From: Saccharomonospora marina XMU15
GTDB taxonomy: Bacteria; Actinomycetota; Actinomycetes; Mycobacteriales; Pseudonocardiaceae
Assembly (NCBI RefSeq): GCF_000244955.1
Contig: NZ_CM001439.1
Location: 777,767-841,766 of the forward strand
Reading direction: 5' to 3'
Length of the DNA: 64,000 bases
Part shown: positions 37,125 through 46,499 of the stretch, piece after piece
Numbering within the stretch: position 1 is the stretch's first letter
Layout: every line of letters begins with the position of its first letter
Notes under the pieces: generated by a model
What the model was told of the DNA's origin: nothing
The model's input: only the letters and a program-made list of their open reading frames with translations
Database searches by the model: none
Position numbers and translations under genes: made by a program

Positions 37125-37889
37125 ATGTCAGGGCCGGGTCTCGCAGAGGTCTCCTCCGCGGCAGTGGGTGAGTCGACGACCGAACCGCGAACGGAGTCGC
37201 GGAACACTGTGGCGCGATTGGCCGCACTACCCGGTGTGAGCACTGCGAGCGTGGTGGCGAGTGCCGCCGATGGCGCGCAAGTCACCGGACAGGTGCTGCC
37301 GGTGCTACCCGCTCTCGCGGACTTGTTGCCTCGCCGCGGGTTGCGTCGAGGCAGCACGGTCGCGGTGCGGGGGTCCATTTCTTTGCTGCTGGCCTTACTG
37401 GCCGAGGCCACGACGAACGGTCATTGGGCAGCGGTGGTAGGTCTTCCTCGACTCGGGCTGGTTGCAGCGAGCGAGCTCGGTGTCGAGGTGAGCAGACTAG
37501 CGCTGGTGCCGAGGCCGGGTGCGGACTTCGCGCCCGTGATTGCCGCGTTGCTCGATGGACTTGATCTGGTCGCGACCGCCTCTCCGGAACAGGCCAGGGA
37601 CGCCAGAAGACTTTCCGCTCGTGCCAGACATCGGGGCGCGGTGTTGCTTTCCTTCGGGCCCTGGCCCGGTGCCGAGGTGGAGTTGCGGTGCCTGCCCTCA
37701 CGGTGGACCGGACTCGACCGCGGCAATGGCTTCCTGCGAGAGCGTGAAGTGCTGGTGGATGTGGTCGGCAGGGGAGCCGTTGCCCGGCCCTCCCGGGCAG
37801 CCTTGCTGCTACCTGGGGCAGGAGGTGTGGTGCGTCGGGTAGACCGCACGGAAGGGGTTGCGCCTGCCGGGGTGGTGAAGGCCGGATGA
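37125..37889 (+). CDS. imuA': ImuA' mutasome accessory protein
   Basis: About 254 residues, a RecA-fold-related protein of the actinobacterial ImuA' type (LPALADLLPRRGLRRGSTVAV, then LALLAEATTNGHWAAVVGLP, and a C-terminal VELRCLPSRWTGL). With ImuB it recruits DnaE2 for damage-induced mutagenesis in mycobacteria (known). The Walker motif is weak (RGSTVAVRG), as in the family. ATG 37125 follows GGGAGGT by 5 nt. It is first in a four-gene SOS operon and overlaps imuB by ATGA. Confidence 0.88.
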   Translation: MSGPGLAEVSSAAVGESTTEPRTESRNTVARLAALPGVSTASVVASAADGAQVTGQVLPVLPALADLLPRRGLRRGSTVAVRGSISLLLALLAEATTNGHWAAVVGLPRLGLVAASELGVEVSRLALVPRPGADFAPVIAALLDGLDLVATASPEQARDARRLSARARHRGAVLLSFGPWPGAEVELRCLPSRWTGLDRGNGFLREREVLVDVVGRGAVARPSRAALLLPGAGGVVRRVDRTEGVAPAGVVKAG

Positions 37890-39568
37890 ACACACGGCCG
37901 CGCAGGCTCAGCAACGATGCGGCGAAGTCGCGAGGAGCGGTGCTGCCCCTGGACGAGGCGAAGCGGACTTTTCCGGTGAACCGCATGCTGGTCCTGTGGT
38001 GCCCGGACTGGCCGGTGGTGGCGGCCGCAGCGGCGGCAGGCCTGCCCGCACACCTGCCCGGCGCTGTATTCCTCGCCAACCAGGTGGTGGCGTGTTCGGC
38101 TACGGCGAGGTCGGTCGGTGTCCGAAGGGGTATGCGGCGAAGGGAAGCACAGTCGCGCTGCCCCGAGATCGAGGTGTTCGTCGATGATCCCGATCGGGAC
38201 GCGCGATTTTTCGAACCGGTCGCGGCGGCGGTGGAGGAACTGGTCGTCGGCGTCGACGTCGTGCGACCGGGTTTGGTGGCAGTGCCGGTCAGCGGAGCGG
38301 CGGGCTATTTCGGAGGGGAGCGAAGCTTCGCCGAACTGCTGGTCGATCACGTGTCCGGCAGTGCGGGCGTGGAATGCCAGATCGGTATCGCCGACGGGCT
38401 GTTCGCCGCGACGTTGGCCGCGCACCGGTCGGCAATCGTTGCCCGAGGAAGGAACGCGGAGTTCCTCGACCCGCTGAGCATCACCGAACTGGACCAGCCG
38501 GACTCGAACAGAACCGAACTCGTGGACCTGTTGCGTCGTCTCGGCCTTGGCACGCTCGGGTCGTTCGCGGCACTACCCCAGCGCGATGTGGTTTCCCGTT
38601 TCGGGAGCGTGGGATTGCTGGGCCATCGGCTCGCAAGTGGCGGGGATGAGCGACCGCCGAATCGACGTAAACCACCTCCCGAACTGGCCGTTACCCGCGA
38701 ATTCGAGCCTGCTTTGGACCGGGTGGACACCGCTGCCTTCATGGCGAAGACACTGTCCACCAAGTTCCACGCGGGGCTGGCCGCCAGGGGTCTCGCCTGT
38801 ACCAGACTCGGCATCTACGCCCTCACCGAGCGAGGCGAGGAACTGCACAGGGTGTGGCGTTGCGCGGAACCCCTCACCCCGGAAGGCATCGCTGACCGAG
38901 TGCGCTGGCAGTTCGAAGGCTGGCTTCGTGCCGCGGCGGGAGAGCGCCCCACAGCGGGAGTTTCCGTGCTGCGTCTGACACCCGAGGAGACTGTCGAGGG
39001 AAAGTCACTGCAACTGGGGCTGTGGCAGGGAAGCGACAGCGGCGGGGAACACACGCCGGAGGCGGAACGCGCCGCCAGGGCGCTAGTCCATGTGCAAGGA
39101 CTGCTGGGGCCGAGCGGGGTCTTCACAGCGGTGTTCGACGGTGGACGGGGACCTGTTGAGCGCGTACGGCTGGTTCCGTGGGGCGACCGACGTGCCCCCA
39201 CCGACGGCCACGATGCCCCGTGGCCCGGCCGGTTGCCCGCACCGTCACCGGCGACTGTCTTCGAGAGCCCGGTCCCTGCCACGGTGACCGATTCCAGTGG
39301 GGAGGCAGTGAGCGGCACAGAGCGCTGCCAGCTCACGGCGCCACCGTGGAAGGTCGCTGTCGAGGATGGAAGCCCCCGCAGGGTTATCGATTGGGCGGGC
39401 CCGTGGCCAGAGCTGACGCGTTGGTGGGTGCCGCACGGTGCGGGCACACAGGCCCGGCTGCAGGTGCTGCTCGAGGGCGAAGCCGCAGCGGATCCGGCCG
39501 TCGCGCTACTGCTGTCGTGGCAGCACGGTTGTCGTCCTGAGTGGACAGTCGAGGGGAGGTACGACTAG
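37886..39568 (+). CDS. imuB: ImuB, catalytically inactive Y-family polymerase
   Basis: 560 residues with the Y-family fold (AVVACSATARSVGVRRGMRRREAQ-like fingers, HhH LRRLGLGTLGSFAALP, little finger). The acidic catalytic residues are absent: the first motif reads MLVLWCPDWPVV where active enzymes have DMDAFF, and the SIDE-type motif is missing. This is normal for ImuB, which bridges the beta clamp, ImuA' and DnaE2. ATG overlaps the imuA' stop. The stop shares its last base with the start of the next small gene. A further in-frame Met at residue 34 could be the start. Confidence 0.92.
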   Translation: MNTRPRRLSNDAAKSRGAVLPLDEAKRTFPVNRMLVLWCPDWPVVAAAAAAGLPAHLPGAVFLANQVVACSATARSVGVRRGMRRREAQSRCPEIEVFVDDPDRDARFFEPVAAAVEELVVGVDVVRPGLVAVPVSGAAGYFGGERSFAELLVDHVSGSAGVECQIGIADGLFAATLAAHRSAIVARGRNAEFLDPLSITELDQPDSNRTELVDLLRRLGLGTLGSFAALPQRDVVSRFGSVGLLGHRLASGGDERPPNRRKPPPELAVTREFEPALDRVDTAAFMAKTLSTKFHAGLAARGLACTRLGIYALTERGEELHRVWRCAEPLTPEGIADRVRWQFEGWLRAAAGERPTAGVSVLRLTPEETVEGKSLQLGLWQGSDSGGEHTPEAERAARALVHVQGLLGPSGVFTAVFDGGRGPVERVRLVPWGDRRAPTDGHDAPWPGRLPAPSPATVFESPVPATVTDSSGEAVSGTERCQLTAPPWKVAVEDGSPRRVIDWAGPWPELTRWWVPHGAGTQARLQVLLEGEAAADPAVALLLSWQHGCRPEWTVEGRYD

Positions 39569-39729
39569 TGAACGACGAATACCACTTCGGTGGGTCCGAG
39601 TGGTCCCAGGCAGAGCACTGGTACCCGGTGCGGGGAACAGACCCGTGGGCGAACTCCACGGAACTGGCGGCGCAACAGGTGTGCCCGGTGATCCCGTTGC
39701 CGCGGACCTCACCGGAGAATCACGGGTAA
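39568..39729 (+). CDS. Unrecognised 53-residue protein inside the SOS mutasome operon
   Basis: GTG 39568 shares a base with the imuB stop and has GGGAGG 8 nt upstream; the stop is 5 nt before the dnaE2 ATG. The predicted product is acidic and aromatic-rich at its start (DEYHFGGSEWSQAEHWYPVRG split over residues 3-22), with three Trp, one Cys and a Pro-rich end. No membrane segment and no family that I recognise. Tight packing, a good ribosome site and position between two genes of one machine argue that it is real and works with ImuB or DnaE2; this is inference. Confidence 0.7.
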   Translation: MNDEYHFGGSEWSQAEHWYPVRGTDPWANSTELAAQQVCPVIPLPRTSPENHG

Positions 39730-39734
39730 CCGCC

Positions 39735-42700
39735 ATGGGTTGGAACATCCCGCAGGTTCCGTGGCGGGATCTCGAACGCGCGCTGTCGGGCCGGGTGGAA
39801 CCGCCGGACCGGTTGGGGGACGGCAACGACAGTCCGGCCTGGAGTCGCAGGCGGCTCGGCTACGTCCCGCCGGTGGATCTTGCGTCGTTGCGAGGGGATG
39901 ACGACACGGGTGCGGCGAGCCGCGTTCCCTACGCTGAACTGCACTGCCATTCCAACTTCAGCTTTCTGGACGGCGCGAGCCATCCCGAGGAACTGGTGGA
40001 GGAAGCGGCTCGGCTCGAGCTGGACGCAATCGCGATCACCGACCACGACGGCATGTACGGGGTGGCTCGGTTCGCGGAGGCCGCTCGTGATGTCGGCATC
40101 CGAACCGTGTTCGGAACGGAGCTGAGCCTGGGACTGTCCGGGCCGCAGAACGGGATGCCCGATCCCGAAGGCGAGCACCTGCTGTTGCTCGCCAAAGGGC
40201 AGGACGGGTACTCCAGCTTGTGCCGCGCGATCACCGCAGGGCAATTGCACGGGCACGACCGGGACCTGTCACCACGACAACGGGCGGAGAAGGGCCGACC
40301 TGTCTACGACCTCGACGCGGTCGTGGACGAGGTGGCGGGCAAGTGCGCCGTGCTCACCGGTTGCCGTAAGGGGTCGGTGCGAAAGGCACTGGCCGAACGT
40401 GGGCCGGCGGGCGCGGCCGAGCGGCTGCGTGAACTCGTCGCCAGGTTCGGGCAGGACGATGTCTACGTCGAGCTTTTCGACCACGGCGACCCGCTCGACA
40501 GTCACCACAACGACATCCTGGCCGCGCTTGCCGCCGAGTTCGGGTTGCCGACGGTGGCCACCAACGTGGTCCATTACGCCAGGCCGCAGCGTGCGTATCT
40601 GGCGCAGGCGCTCGGGGCGGTCAGGGCGCGGAGGGGTCTGGACGAGATGGAGGGCTGGCTTGCCGCGGCGGGTACGGCGCACCTGCGTTCCGGTGCGGAG
40701 ATGACGGAAAGACTCGCTCGCTACCCCGGCGCGGTTCAGCGAGCCGCGCTGTTGGGCACCGAGTGCGCGTTCGAGCTGCATCTGGTGGCACCCCGGCTGC
40801 CGCCGTTCGAGGTGCCGGAAGGGCACGACGAAGTCAGCTTGCTGCGCCAGGAGACCTATCGGGGTGCCGAAGAGAAGTACGGCGAGCGGAAACAGAACCC
40901 GGCTGCCTACCGGCAACTCGACCACGAACTCGACATCATCGAACGGCTCGGGTTTCCCGGCTACTTCCTGATCGTGTGGGACATCGTGGCGTTCTGCCGG
41001 GACAACGAGATCCTCTGCCAGGGCAGAGGATCAGCGGCCAACTCGGCGGTCTGTTACGCGCTCGGTATCACCAAGGTCGACCCCGTGCGGTGGCGGCTGC
41101 TCTTCGAACGATTCCTGGCTCCTGACCGGGACGGCTACCCCGACATCGACCTCGACATCGAATCGGACCAGCGCGAGAAGGTCATCCAGTACGTCTACGC
41201 CAAGCACGGGAGGTTGCGTACGGCTCAGGTCGCCAACGTGATCACCTACCGCGCGCGGTCGGCGGTGCGGGACGCCGCTCGCGCGCTCGGGCACTCGCCC
41301 GGGCAGCAGGACGCATGGAGCAAGCAGATCGACCGGTGGGGGCCGCTGCGATACAGCCAGGAGGGCAACGACCACGACATCCCGGATTCGGTGCTGGCGT
41401 TGGCGGCCGCGATGGAGGATTTTCCCCGCCATCTCGGTATCCACTCCGGCGGCATGGTGATCTGCGATCGGCCGGTGAGCGAGATCTGCCCGATCGAGTG
41501 GGCTCGGATGCCGGGCCGCAGTGTCCTGCAATGGGAGAAGGACGACTGCGCTTCTGTCGGGTTGGTCAAGTTCGATCTGCTCGGCCTCGGCATGCTTTCC
41601 GCACTGCACTACATGGTCGATCTCGTGCGCGAGCACAAGGGTGTCGAGATCGACCTGAGCAAACTCGACCTCGACGACGACGAGGTCTACGCGATGCTTC
41701 GGCGTGCCGACGCGATCGGCGTTTTCCAGGTGGAAAGCCGGGCGCAGCTTGCCACCTTGCCGCGGCTGGCGCCCCGAAAGTTCTACGACCTCGCCATCGA
41801 GGTGGCGCTGATCCGTCCCGGACCTATCCAGGGCGGTTCGGTGCACCCGTATATCCGTCGCTACACCGGAAAAGAGGAGTGGCAGCACGACCATCCGTTG
41901 TTGGAGAACGCGTTGGGCAAGACGCTGGGGGTGCCGCTGTTCCAGGAACAGATGATGCAGATCGCCATCGATGTCGCCAACTTCACCGCTGCCGAGGCGG
42001 ACGAGCTTCGCCACGCCATGGGAGCAAAGCGATCAGGCAGGAAGATGGAGCGGTTGCGCAGCCGGTTCTACGACGGGGCCGCGCGCAACGGTGTGGACGA
42101 GAGCATGGCGGAGCGCATCTTCCAGAAAATGAAGGCGTTCTCCAACTTCGGCTTTCCGGAGAGCCACGCGTTGAGCTTCGCCTACTTGGTGTTCGCGAGC
42201 GCGTTCTTCAAGCGCTACCACCCGGAGGCGTTCTGCGCCGGACTACTCCGTGCGCAGCCCATGGGCTTCTACTCGCCGCAGTCACTTGTGGCCGACGCCC
42301 GCAGGCACGGGGTCACGGTTCGCGGCCCTGACATGAATGCCAGCCTGCCGCACGCGACTCTTGAGCCGGTCGCGGCCACCGGGCGGGAACTGGCTGTCCG
42401 CATCGGATTGGGGGCGGTACGCACGATCGGCCAACCGCTCGCCGAGAAGCTCGTCGCCGAACGCGAACGTGGCGGTTCGTTCAAAGACATGGCAGACGTG
42501 GCTAGACGAGTCCGGCTCACCACACCACAGGTCGAGGCGCTAGCCACGGCGGGCGCCTTCGGATGTTTCGAGACGGATCGTCGCAAGGCCCTCTGGGCGG
42601 CGGGCGCGGTTGCGCAGGAACGACCGGAGAAACTCCCCGGCAGCATGCCGGGAACACAGGCGCCGCCGTTGCCGGGGATGGACAAACTCGAGCACGCGAG

Positions 42701-43091
42701 CGCCGATGTTTGGGCCACAGGCCTGTCGCCGGACAGTTTTCCCACCGAGTTCATCCGCGACCGACTCGACCGGCTCGGCGTGGTCACCGCTGAACGGTTA
42801 CAGAAAATCGAGGACGGCAGGAGAGTTCTCATCGGCGGTGCGGTGACCCACCGCCAGCGCCCAGGGACCGCTGGTGGGATCACGTTCCTCAACATCGAGG
42901 ACGAGACCGGGATGGTCAATGTCGTGTGCACGGCTGGGCTGTGGCAGCGTTACCACCGGGTGGCCCGTTCCAGTCCTGCGCTACTGGTGCGTGGTGTTGT
43001 CGAAAGAGCCGACGGGGTCGTGAGCCTGCTCGCCGACCGGTTGCAGCACTTGCCCATGCGAATCCCTTCCAAGTCGAGGGACTTCCGATGA
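39735..43091 (+). CDS. dnaE2: Error-prone DNA polymerase DnaE2
   Basis: 1118 residues, C-family polymerase. An N-terminal PHP domain (about 65-290; AELHCHSNFSFLDGASHPEEL, ITDHDGMYG), the palm with catalytic PDIDLDIESDQREK, QGRGSAANSAVCYALGIT, and a C-terminal HhH and OB-fold (ITFLNIEDETGMVNVV). It carries out SOS mutagenesis. ATG 39735 is chosen; the frame is open far upstream through imuB but only by codon bias. Having it in one operon with imuA'-imuB differs from mycobacteria, where dnaE2 is separate. Confidence 0.96.
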   Translation: MGWNIPQVPWRDLERALSGRVEPPDRLGDGNDSPAWSRRRLGYVPPVDLASLRGDDDTGAASRVPYAELHCHSNFSFLDGASHPEELVEEAARLELDAIAITDHDGMYGVARFAEAARDVGIRTVFGTELSLGLSGPQNGMPDPEGEHLLLLAKGQDGYSSLCRAITAGQLHGHDRDLSPRQRAEKGRPVYDLDAVVDEVAGKCAVLTGCRKGSVRKALAERGPAGAAERLRELVARFGQDDVYVELFDHGDPLDSHHNDILAALAAEFGLPTVATNVVHYARPQRAYLAQALGAVRARRGLDEMEGWLAAAGTAHLRSGAEMTERLARYPGAVQRAALLGTECAFELHLVAPRLPPFEVPEGHDEVSLLRQETYRGAEEKYGERKQNPAAYRQLDHELDIIERLGFPGYFLIVWDIVAFCRDNEILCQGRGSAANSAVCYALGITKVDPVRWRLLFERFLAPDRDGYPDIDLDIESDQREKVIQYVYAKHGRLRTAQVANVITYRARSAVRDAARALGHSPGQQDAWSKQIDRWGPLRYSQEGNDHDIPDSVLALAAAMEDFPRHLGIHSGGMVICDRPVSEICPIEWARMPGRSVLQWEKDDCASVGLVKFDLLGLGMLSALHYMVDLVREHKGVEIDLSKLDLDDDEVYAMLRRADAIGVFQVESRAQLATLPRLAPRKFYDLAIEVALIRPGPIQGGSVHPYIRRYTGKEEWQHDHPLLENALGKTLGVPLFQEQMMQIAIDVANFTAAEADELRHAMGAKRSGRKMERLRSRFYDGAARNGVDESMAERIFQKMKAFSNFGFPESHALSFAYLVFASAFFKRYHPEAFCAGLLRAQPMGFYSPQSLVADARRHGVTVRGPDMNASLPHATLEPVAATGRELAVRIGLGAVRTIGQPLAEKLVAERERGGSFKDMADVARRVRLTTPQVEALATAGAFGCFETDRRKALWAAGAVAQERPEKLPGSMPGTQAPPLPGMDKLEHASADVWATGLSPDSFPTEFIRDRLDRLGVVTAERLQKIEDGRRVLIGGAVTHRQRPGTAGGITFLNIEDETGMVNVVCTAGLWQRYHRVARSSPALLVRGVVERADGVVSLLADRLQHLPMRIPSKSRDFR

Positions 43092-43214
43092 GCGCGGGAA
43101 CTCCCCTGTTAGGCAAGGCGGCTCCGCGTGCGACGGCCCGCCGCCGCCGCTCGCCGAGCCGCACGTCGAGCAGTGGCAGTGGTGTCGCTTCATGGCGGTC
43201 CCTCAAGGGACGGA

Positions 43215-43247
43215 GGACGGGCACCCTATTTCGAAAGGTGCCCGTCC
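43215..43247. terminator. Terminator between dnaE2 and the convergent TNT gene
   Basis: An 11-bp perfect stem (43215-43225 and 43237-43247) with an 11-nt loop. The rest of 43092-43281 shows no supported gene. Confidence 0.8.
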
Positions 43248-43281
43248 GGTGCCCGGTGAGGTCCGCCAGGGGACCGCCTCA

Positions 43282-46212
43282 CTAGTCGATCGGAGGCTCG
43301 CCTGGTTCCAGTTCGATGAGGTCGCCCTCTGCCAACAGTTCCTCGATGGAGGCGGGCAGCACGTAAGCGGCACCGCCGCCGGGCTGGTTGAACCACGGGA
43401 TGGCCACGCCCGCGAGTGCTTCCATCGGTCGTTGCACCCGGTACACGTGGTACGGCCGGTTGACCCATTCCGGTACCAAGGAGCGCTCCTCGAACGGTGT
43501 ACCAGCGGCATAGGTCAGGTTGCCGTTGGGACCGCCGAAACGGTCCAGTTCGCTGCCGACCGGTAGTTCCCGCATCTCCTTTCCGCGGAAGAGAGTCAGC
43601 GGGGGCTCGCCGGGAAGCGGCTGGATCGGCCACTGTTGCCCTCCGCCGTCGGAACCGGCGCGGCCGTTCTCACGACGCGGGGTCGGTGAGGGTGCCTCGG
43701 GGTTCCTCGGCGCGGGAGCAGCGGGTTTCGCCGGTTGCCTGCGGGCGGCTGTGGTCACCACGGTTTCTTCCCTGGGAGGTGGCTGTGGGCCAGGTGGCCG
43801 AGCGTTCACCGGGCCCTGCTCCCTGGGCCGTGCAGGTGGTCGTGCGCCGGTCGCGACCTCCGGGGAGAGCGTTGCCGTCACCGGCCGGGAAGGTGGGGGC
43901 GGCGGTGGAGGTGGTGGAGGTGGTGGCGTGGGGGTGCGCCCCTCTTCCGGTGGCTGGGGTTGCGCAGGCGCAGGCACCTGCTGCGCCGCAGGCGGCGCCT
44001 GCTGGACATGCGATACGGGCCGTTGCTGAGGGGCCTCGTCCACACCGTCGGGTACCAGCAGCAGCTTGCCGAGCATGAAGGCGGCGGCGTCCTCGACGTC
44101 TCCGAACACGGCCGGGCTCTTCAGCCCACCGTCGTACCAGCCGACCCGCCAGCCCTCCGCCACCTGCTCGACGGCCCACCCGCGTTCCGCGGGCTCGCCG
44201 AGGCGGTAGGCGGTCTCGGGAATGCCGAGGTCCTCCAGCTTGTCCTGCAGTTCATCCAGCACGGGCTCGTCCAGCATCGGCGGCGGCGCGGTGTACTGGG
44301 TCGACGGCCCCTCATCGGCGGGCTCGGCAGCCACCGAACCCTCGTGGGCGGCCGTCGGCTCTCCGGTAGGCACCGCCTGCCTGCCGGGGGCTGCGTCGGG
44401 AAACTGCGTCCCCCCGTGGTCAGGCACGGCGTCCCGGCCGGGCACCGATTTCTCGCCCGCGGTGGCCGCCCGCCGTGGCAACGCGTCCGGGACCGGGCGA
44501 CTCGCTTGCTCGGGAGGCACCTCGTGAGCCGGGATGTCATGGTGAGGCCTGCCGTCGCGACCGGCCTCGTGGTTCGTGGCGTGATCGCGGTGCGTCAGCA
44601 GCGGTTGGTCGCCGAGCATGTCATGGTTCACGCCCGCACCTTGATGCGGGATGGACTCGTGCCCGGGCTGTGCCTCGTGCTCCGCCGGGCGGGCCTCGTG
44701 ACTGGGCAGGGCTTCGTGACCGGGCAGAGCGTCGTGAGCCGTGCCGTCGTGGCGCAGCATCGGTTGCTCGTCGGTGTGCTGTTCGGAGCCGGGCACCTCG
44801 GTGCGCTCGGCATCGCTCAGCGGTGGCTCCTGCCTGGCATGGTGGGCCGCCGCAGGCTGCGGTGGGGTGATCGTTGTGGGAGGTCCGCTGTCGAGCGCGG
44901 CCAGCGGCGTGAACGTCGTGGCCTGCTCCGCCTGCACGTGGTCTTCGGCGTGTGGGTCGTCGGTGGCCTCGTTCGGTTCGGGCTCGTCGAAGGCTGCCTG
45001 CTCGGTGAACTGCGTCTCTTCCAACGACGGTTGGTCGTCGAAGCGGTGCTGGTCGTCGAACTGAGGCTGCTCGTCGAACCGGTGCTGGTCGTTGAACTGA
45101 GGCTGGTCGTTGAACTGAGGTTGGTCCTCGAAGTGGCGTCCGTCCTCGAACTGAGATTGGTGGTCGAACCGGTGTTGGTCGTCGAAGCGTGGCTGGTCGT
45201 CGAAGCGTGGCTGGTCCTCGAACCGCGGCGGGGCAGCGATCCGGGTACGGTCGGCGTCCTGCTCGGCCGGTCGGTGCTCGTCGAACCGGGCAGGGGCTTG
45301 GTCGGCCCGCCGCTGTTCCTCCGCCGAGGGCATCTCCTCCGCCGAGGGCATCGGTTCGGGCGCGGGTGGTGGAGCCGGGCGTTGTTGTGGCTGCACACCG
45401 CGCGAGATGTGCGTGGCCGCGGCCTGCCGCACCGGCTCGGGCACGTCCGGGATCGTGAATCCGTTGGCCCTGATGTGCTGCACCAGGTCGGGTTCGGGCG
45501 CGACGCCGTACTCCCGAAGGTAGTAGTTGACGGCGGCGGGCCAGATCCACGTTCCGTCGCTGTGGAAGGCGATCGGGACGGTGCTCTCCGGTGTGGCCGC
45601 CAGCCGATCGATGTCGTAGCCACGCCCCGGCACCACCACGGGCGCCGCGTCGAGGTAGTCGAGCAGGCGATCCTGCTCCTCGACGTCGAGTTCGGGGCGG
45701 TTGATCACCGGGTGGCCGCCCGTACCGGCACCGTCGAAGATGCGGGCCATCCGAAACCGTGGACCAGGGCGCTCCGGGCTGAGGCCCGCCATCCTGCGCA
45801 TCAGCCAGTCCGGCACGTTCTCCTCACTGCGCGGGAACATGCGCAGTTCGTCGGCGTAGGCCTGGGGCGGCGGCGCGAGGTCCCACCTGGGCTCATCACG
45901 GTCGTACTCGAGGTTGTAGCTGGACGGGTGGTCGAGTTGGTAGCGGGCGTTGAACCAGGTGCCCCTGCCCTCGCGATACATCCCCGCGCGCAACCGGCCG
46001 AACAGCGTGGCGATGTCGTGGGTCGCCACCCACTCCTGGGCCACGCCATCGGCCGTGAGCACCTCACCGGTCAGCTCGTGATACCTCCCCACGGCTCTGT
46101 ACTCGGCAGTTATCCTGCGCCAGTCGCGCGGGGCTGCCCTGAGCAAGGAGAGGCCGATCTGCTTGACCAGAGTGTCCTGCTCGGTCGCGTTCAGCTGGGT
46201 CGGTAGTGCCAC
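43282..46212 (-). CDS. Large TNT-domain protein (NAD+ glycohydrolase toxin-like)
   Basis: About 976 residues. A conserved N-terminal domain (about 1-270; ATEQDTLVKQIGLSLLRAAP, REGRGTWFNARYQLDHPSSY) leads to a disordered middle with 11 hexapeptide repeats, His/Pro/Glu-rich runs and a second small domain (about 705-770; LGIPETAYRLGEPAERGWAVE). A polyproline run precedes the C-terminal TNT domain (about the last 105 residues): LPVGSELDRFGGPNGNL, RPYHVYRVQRPM, IPWFNQPGGGAAYVLP. The Arg of DRFG and the Gln of NQPGGG, which I recall as important in the M. tuberculosis toxin CpnT, are present. No signal peptide or adjacent immunity gene is evident. GTG 46212 fits related proteins. Confidence 0.8.
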   Translation of the reverse strand: MALPTQLNATEQDTLVKQIGLSLLRAAPRDWRRITAEYRAVGRYHELTGEVLTADGVAQEWVATHDIATLFGRLRAGMYREGRGTWFNARYQLDHPSSYNLEYDRDEPRWDLAPPPQAYADELRMFPRSEENVPDWLMRRMAGLSPERPGPRFRMARIFDGAGTGGHPVINRPELDVEEQDRLLDYLDAAPVVVPGRGYDIDRLAATPESTVPIAFHSDGTWIWPAAVNYYLREYGVAPEPDLVQHIRANGFTIPDVPEPVRQAAATHISRGVQPQQRPAPPPAPEPMPSAEEMPSAEEQRRADQAPARFDEHRPAEQDADRTRIAAPPRFEDQPRFDDQPRFDDQHRFDHQSQFEDGRHFEDQPQFNDQPQFNDQHRFDEQPQFDDQHRFDDQPSLEETQFTEQAAFDEPEPNEATDDPHAEDHVQAEQATTFTPLAALDSGPPTTITPPQPAAAHHARQEPPLSDAERTEVPGSEQHTDEQPMLRHDGTAHDALPGHEALPSHEARPAEHEAQPGHESIPHQGAGVNHDMLGDQPLLTHRDHATNHEAGRDGRPHHDIPAHEVPPEQASRPVPDALPRRAATAGEKSVPGRDAVPDHGGTQFPDAAPGRQAVPTGEPTAAHEGSVAAEPADEGPSTQYTAPPPMLDEPVLDELQDKLEDLGIPETAYRLGEPAERGWAVEQVAEGWRVGWYDGGLKSPAVFGDVEDAAAFMLGKLLLVPDGVDEAPQQRPVSHVQQAPPAAQQVPAPAQPQPPEEGRTPTPPPPPPPPPPPPSRPVTATLSPEVATGARPPARPREQGPVNARPPGPQPPPREETVVTTAARRQPAKPAAPAPRNPEAPSPTPRRENGRAGSDGGGQQWPIQPLPGEPPLTLFRGKEMRELPVGSELDRFGGPNGNLTYAAGTPFEERSLVPEWVNRPYHVYRVQRPMEALAGVAIPWFNQPGGGAAYVLPASIEELLAEGDLIELEPGEPPID
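45029..45226 (-). repeat. In-frame minisatellite, 11 x 18 bp, in the TNT-domain gene
   Basis: Eleven consecutive 18-bp units encode hexapeptides of the form (R/Q/H)F(D/E/N)(D/E/H)(Q/G)(P/H/S/R), e.g. RFDDQP and QFNDQH. Units differ mostly by single codons. The tract is part of the disordered linker and length variation would keep the frame. Confidence 0.85.
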
Positions 46213-46499
46213 GCCAACATCTTGGCCAATCGGCGCCGTGAATGCACGGCACATGTGTACTTCGTCTTCATTGTTCCAGGGCTGGACCTGCTCCGCGTGT
46301 ACCGACAGAGTGCGTATCACCACATTTCACCGGATGGAGGCAACCGTGCGGTTTCGAGCGGGCCAACAAGGCGTCGTGACGGCTACCGTACGTGACTGAC
46401 CTGTGTGGCACATCGCTCGAACGCCGCAATCCTGGCTTCGGTGGGCTGTGACCGCATGCGGAGACGCGGGGCCGCGGCGCCTTTGAAAGAATTGGTGCC

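Noticed and set aside
43088-43285. 65-codon frame overlapping the dnaE2 stop by ATGA
   Set aside because: It reads through the dnaE2 terminator hairpin, is Arg/Ser/Gly-rich like non-coding high-GC frames and has no ribosome site of its own.
43870-43935. Polyproline-encoding GGT/GGC tract as a possible non-coding repeat
   Set aside because: It is the in-frame Pro linker of the TNT-domain protein.
43735-46206. 823-codon frame on the plus strand opposite the TNT-domain gene
   Set aside because: Antisense shadow; its apparent repeats mirror the hexapeptide array of the real gene.
46346-46399. 17-codon frame (GTG 46346) with GGAGG upstream, before folD
   Set aside because: Too short and without a regulatory codon run or hairpin; could be chance.
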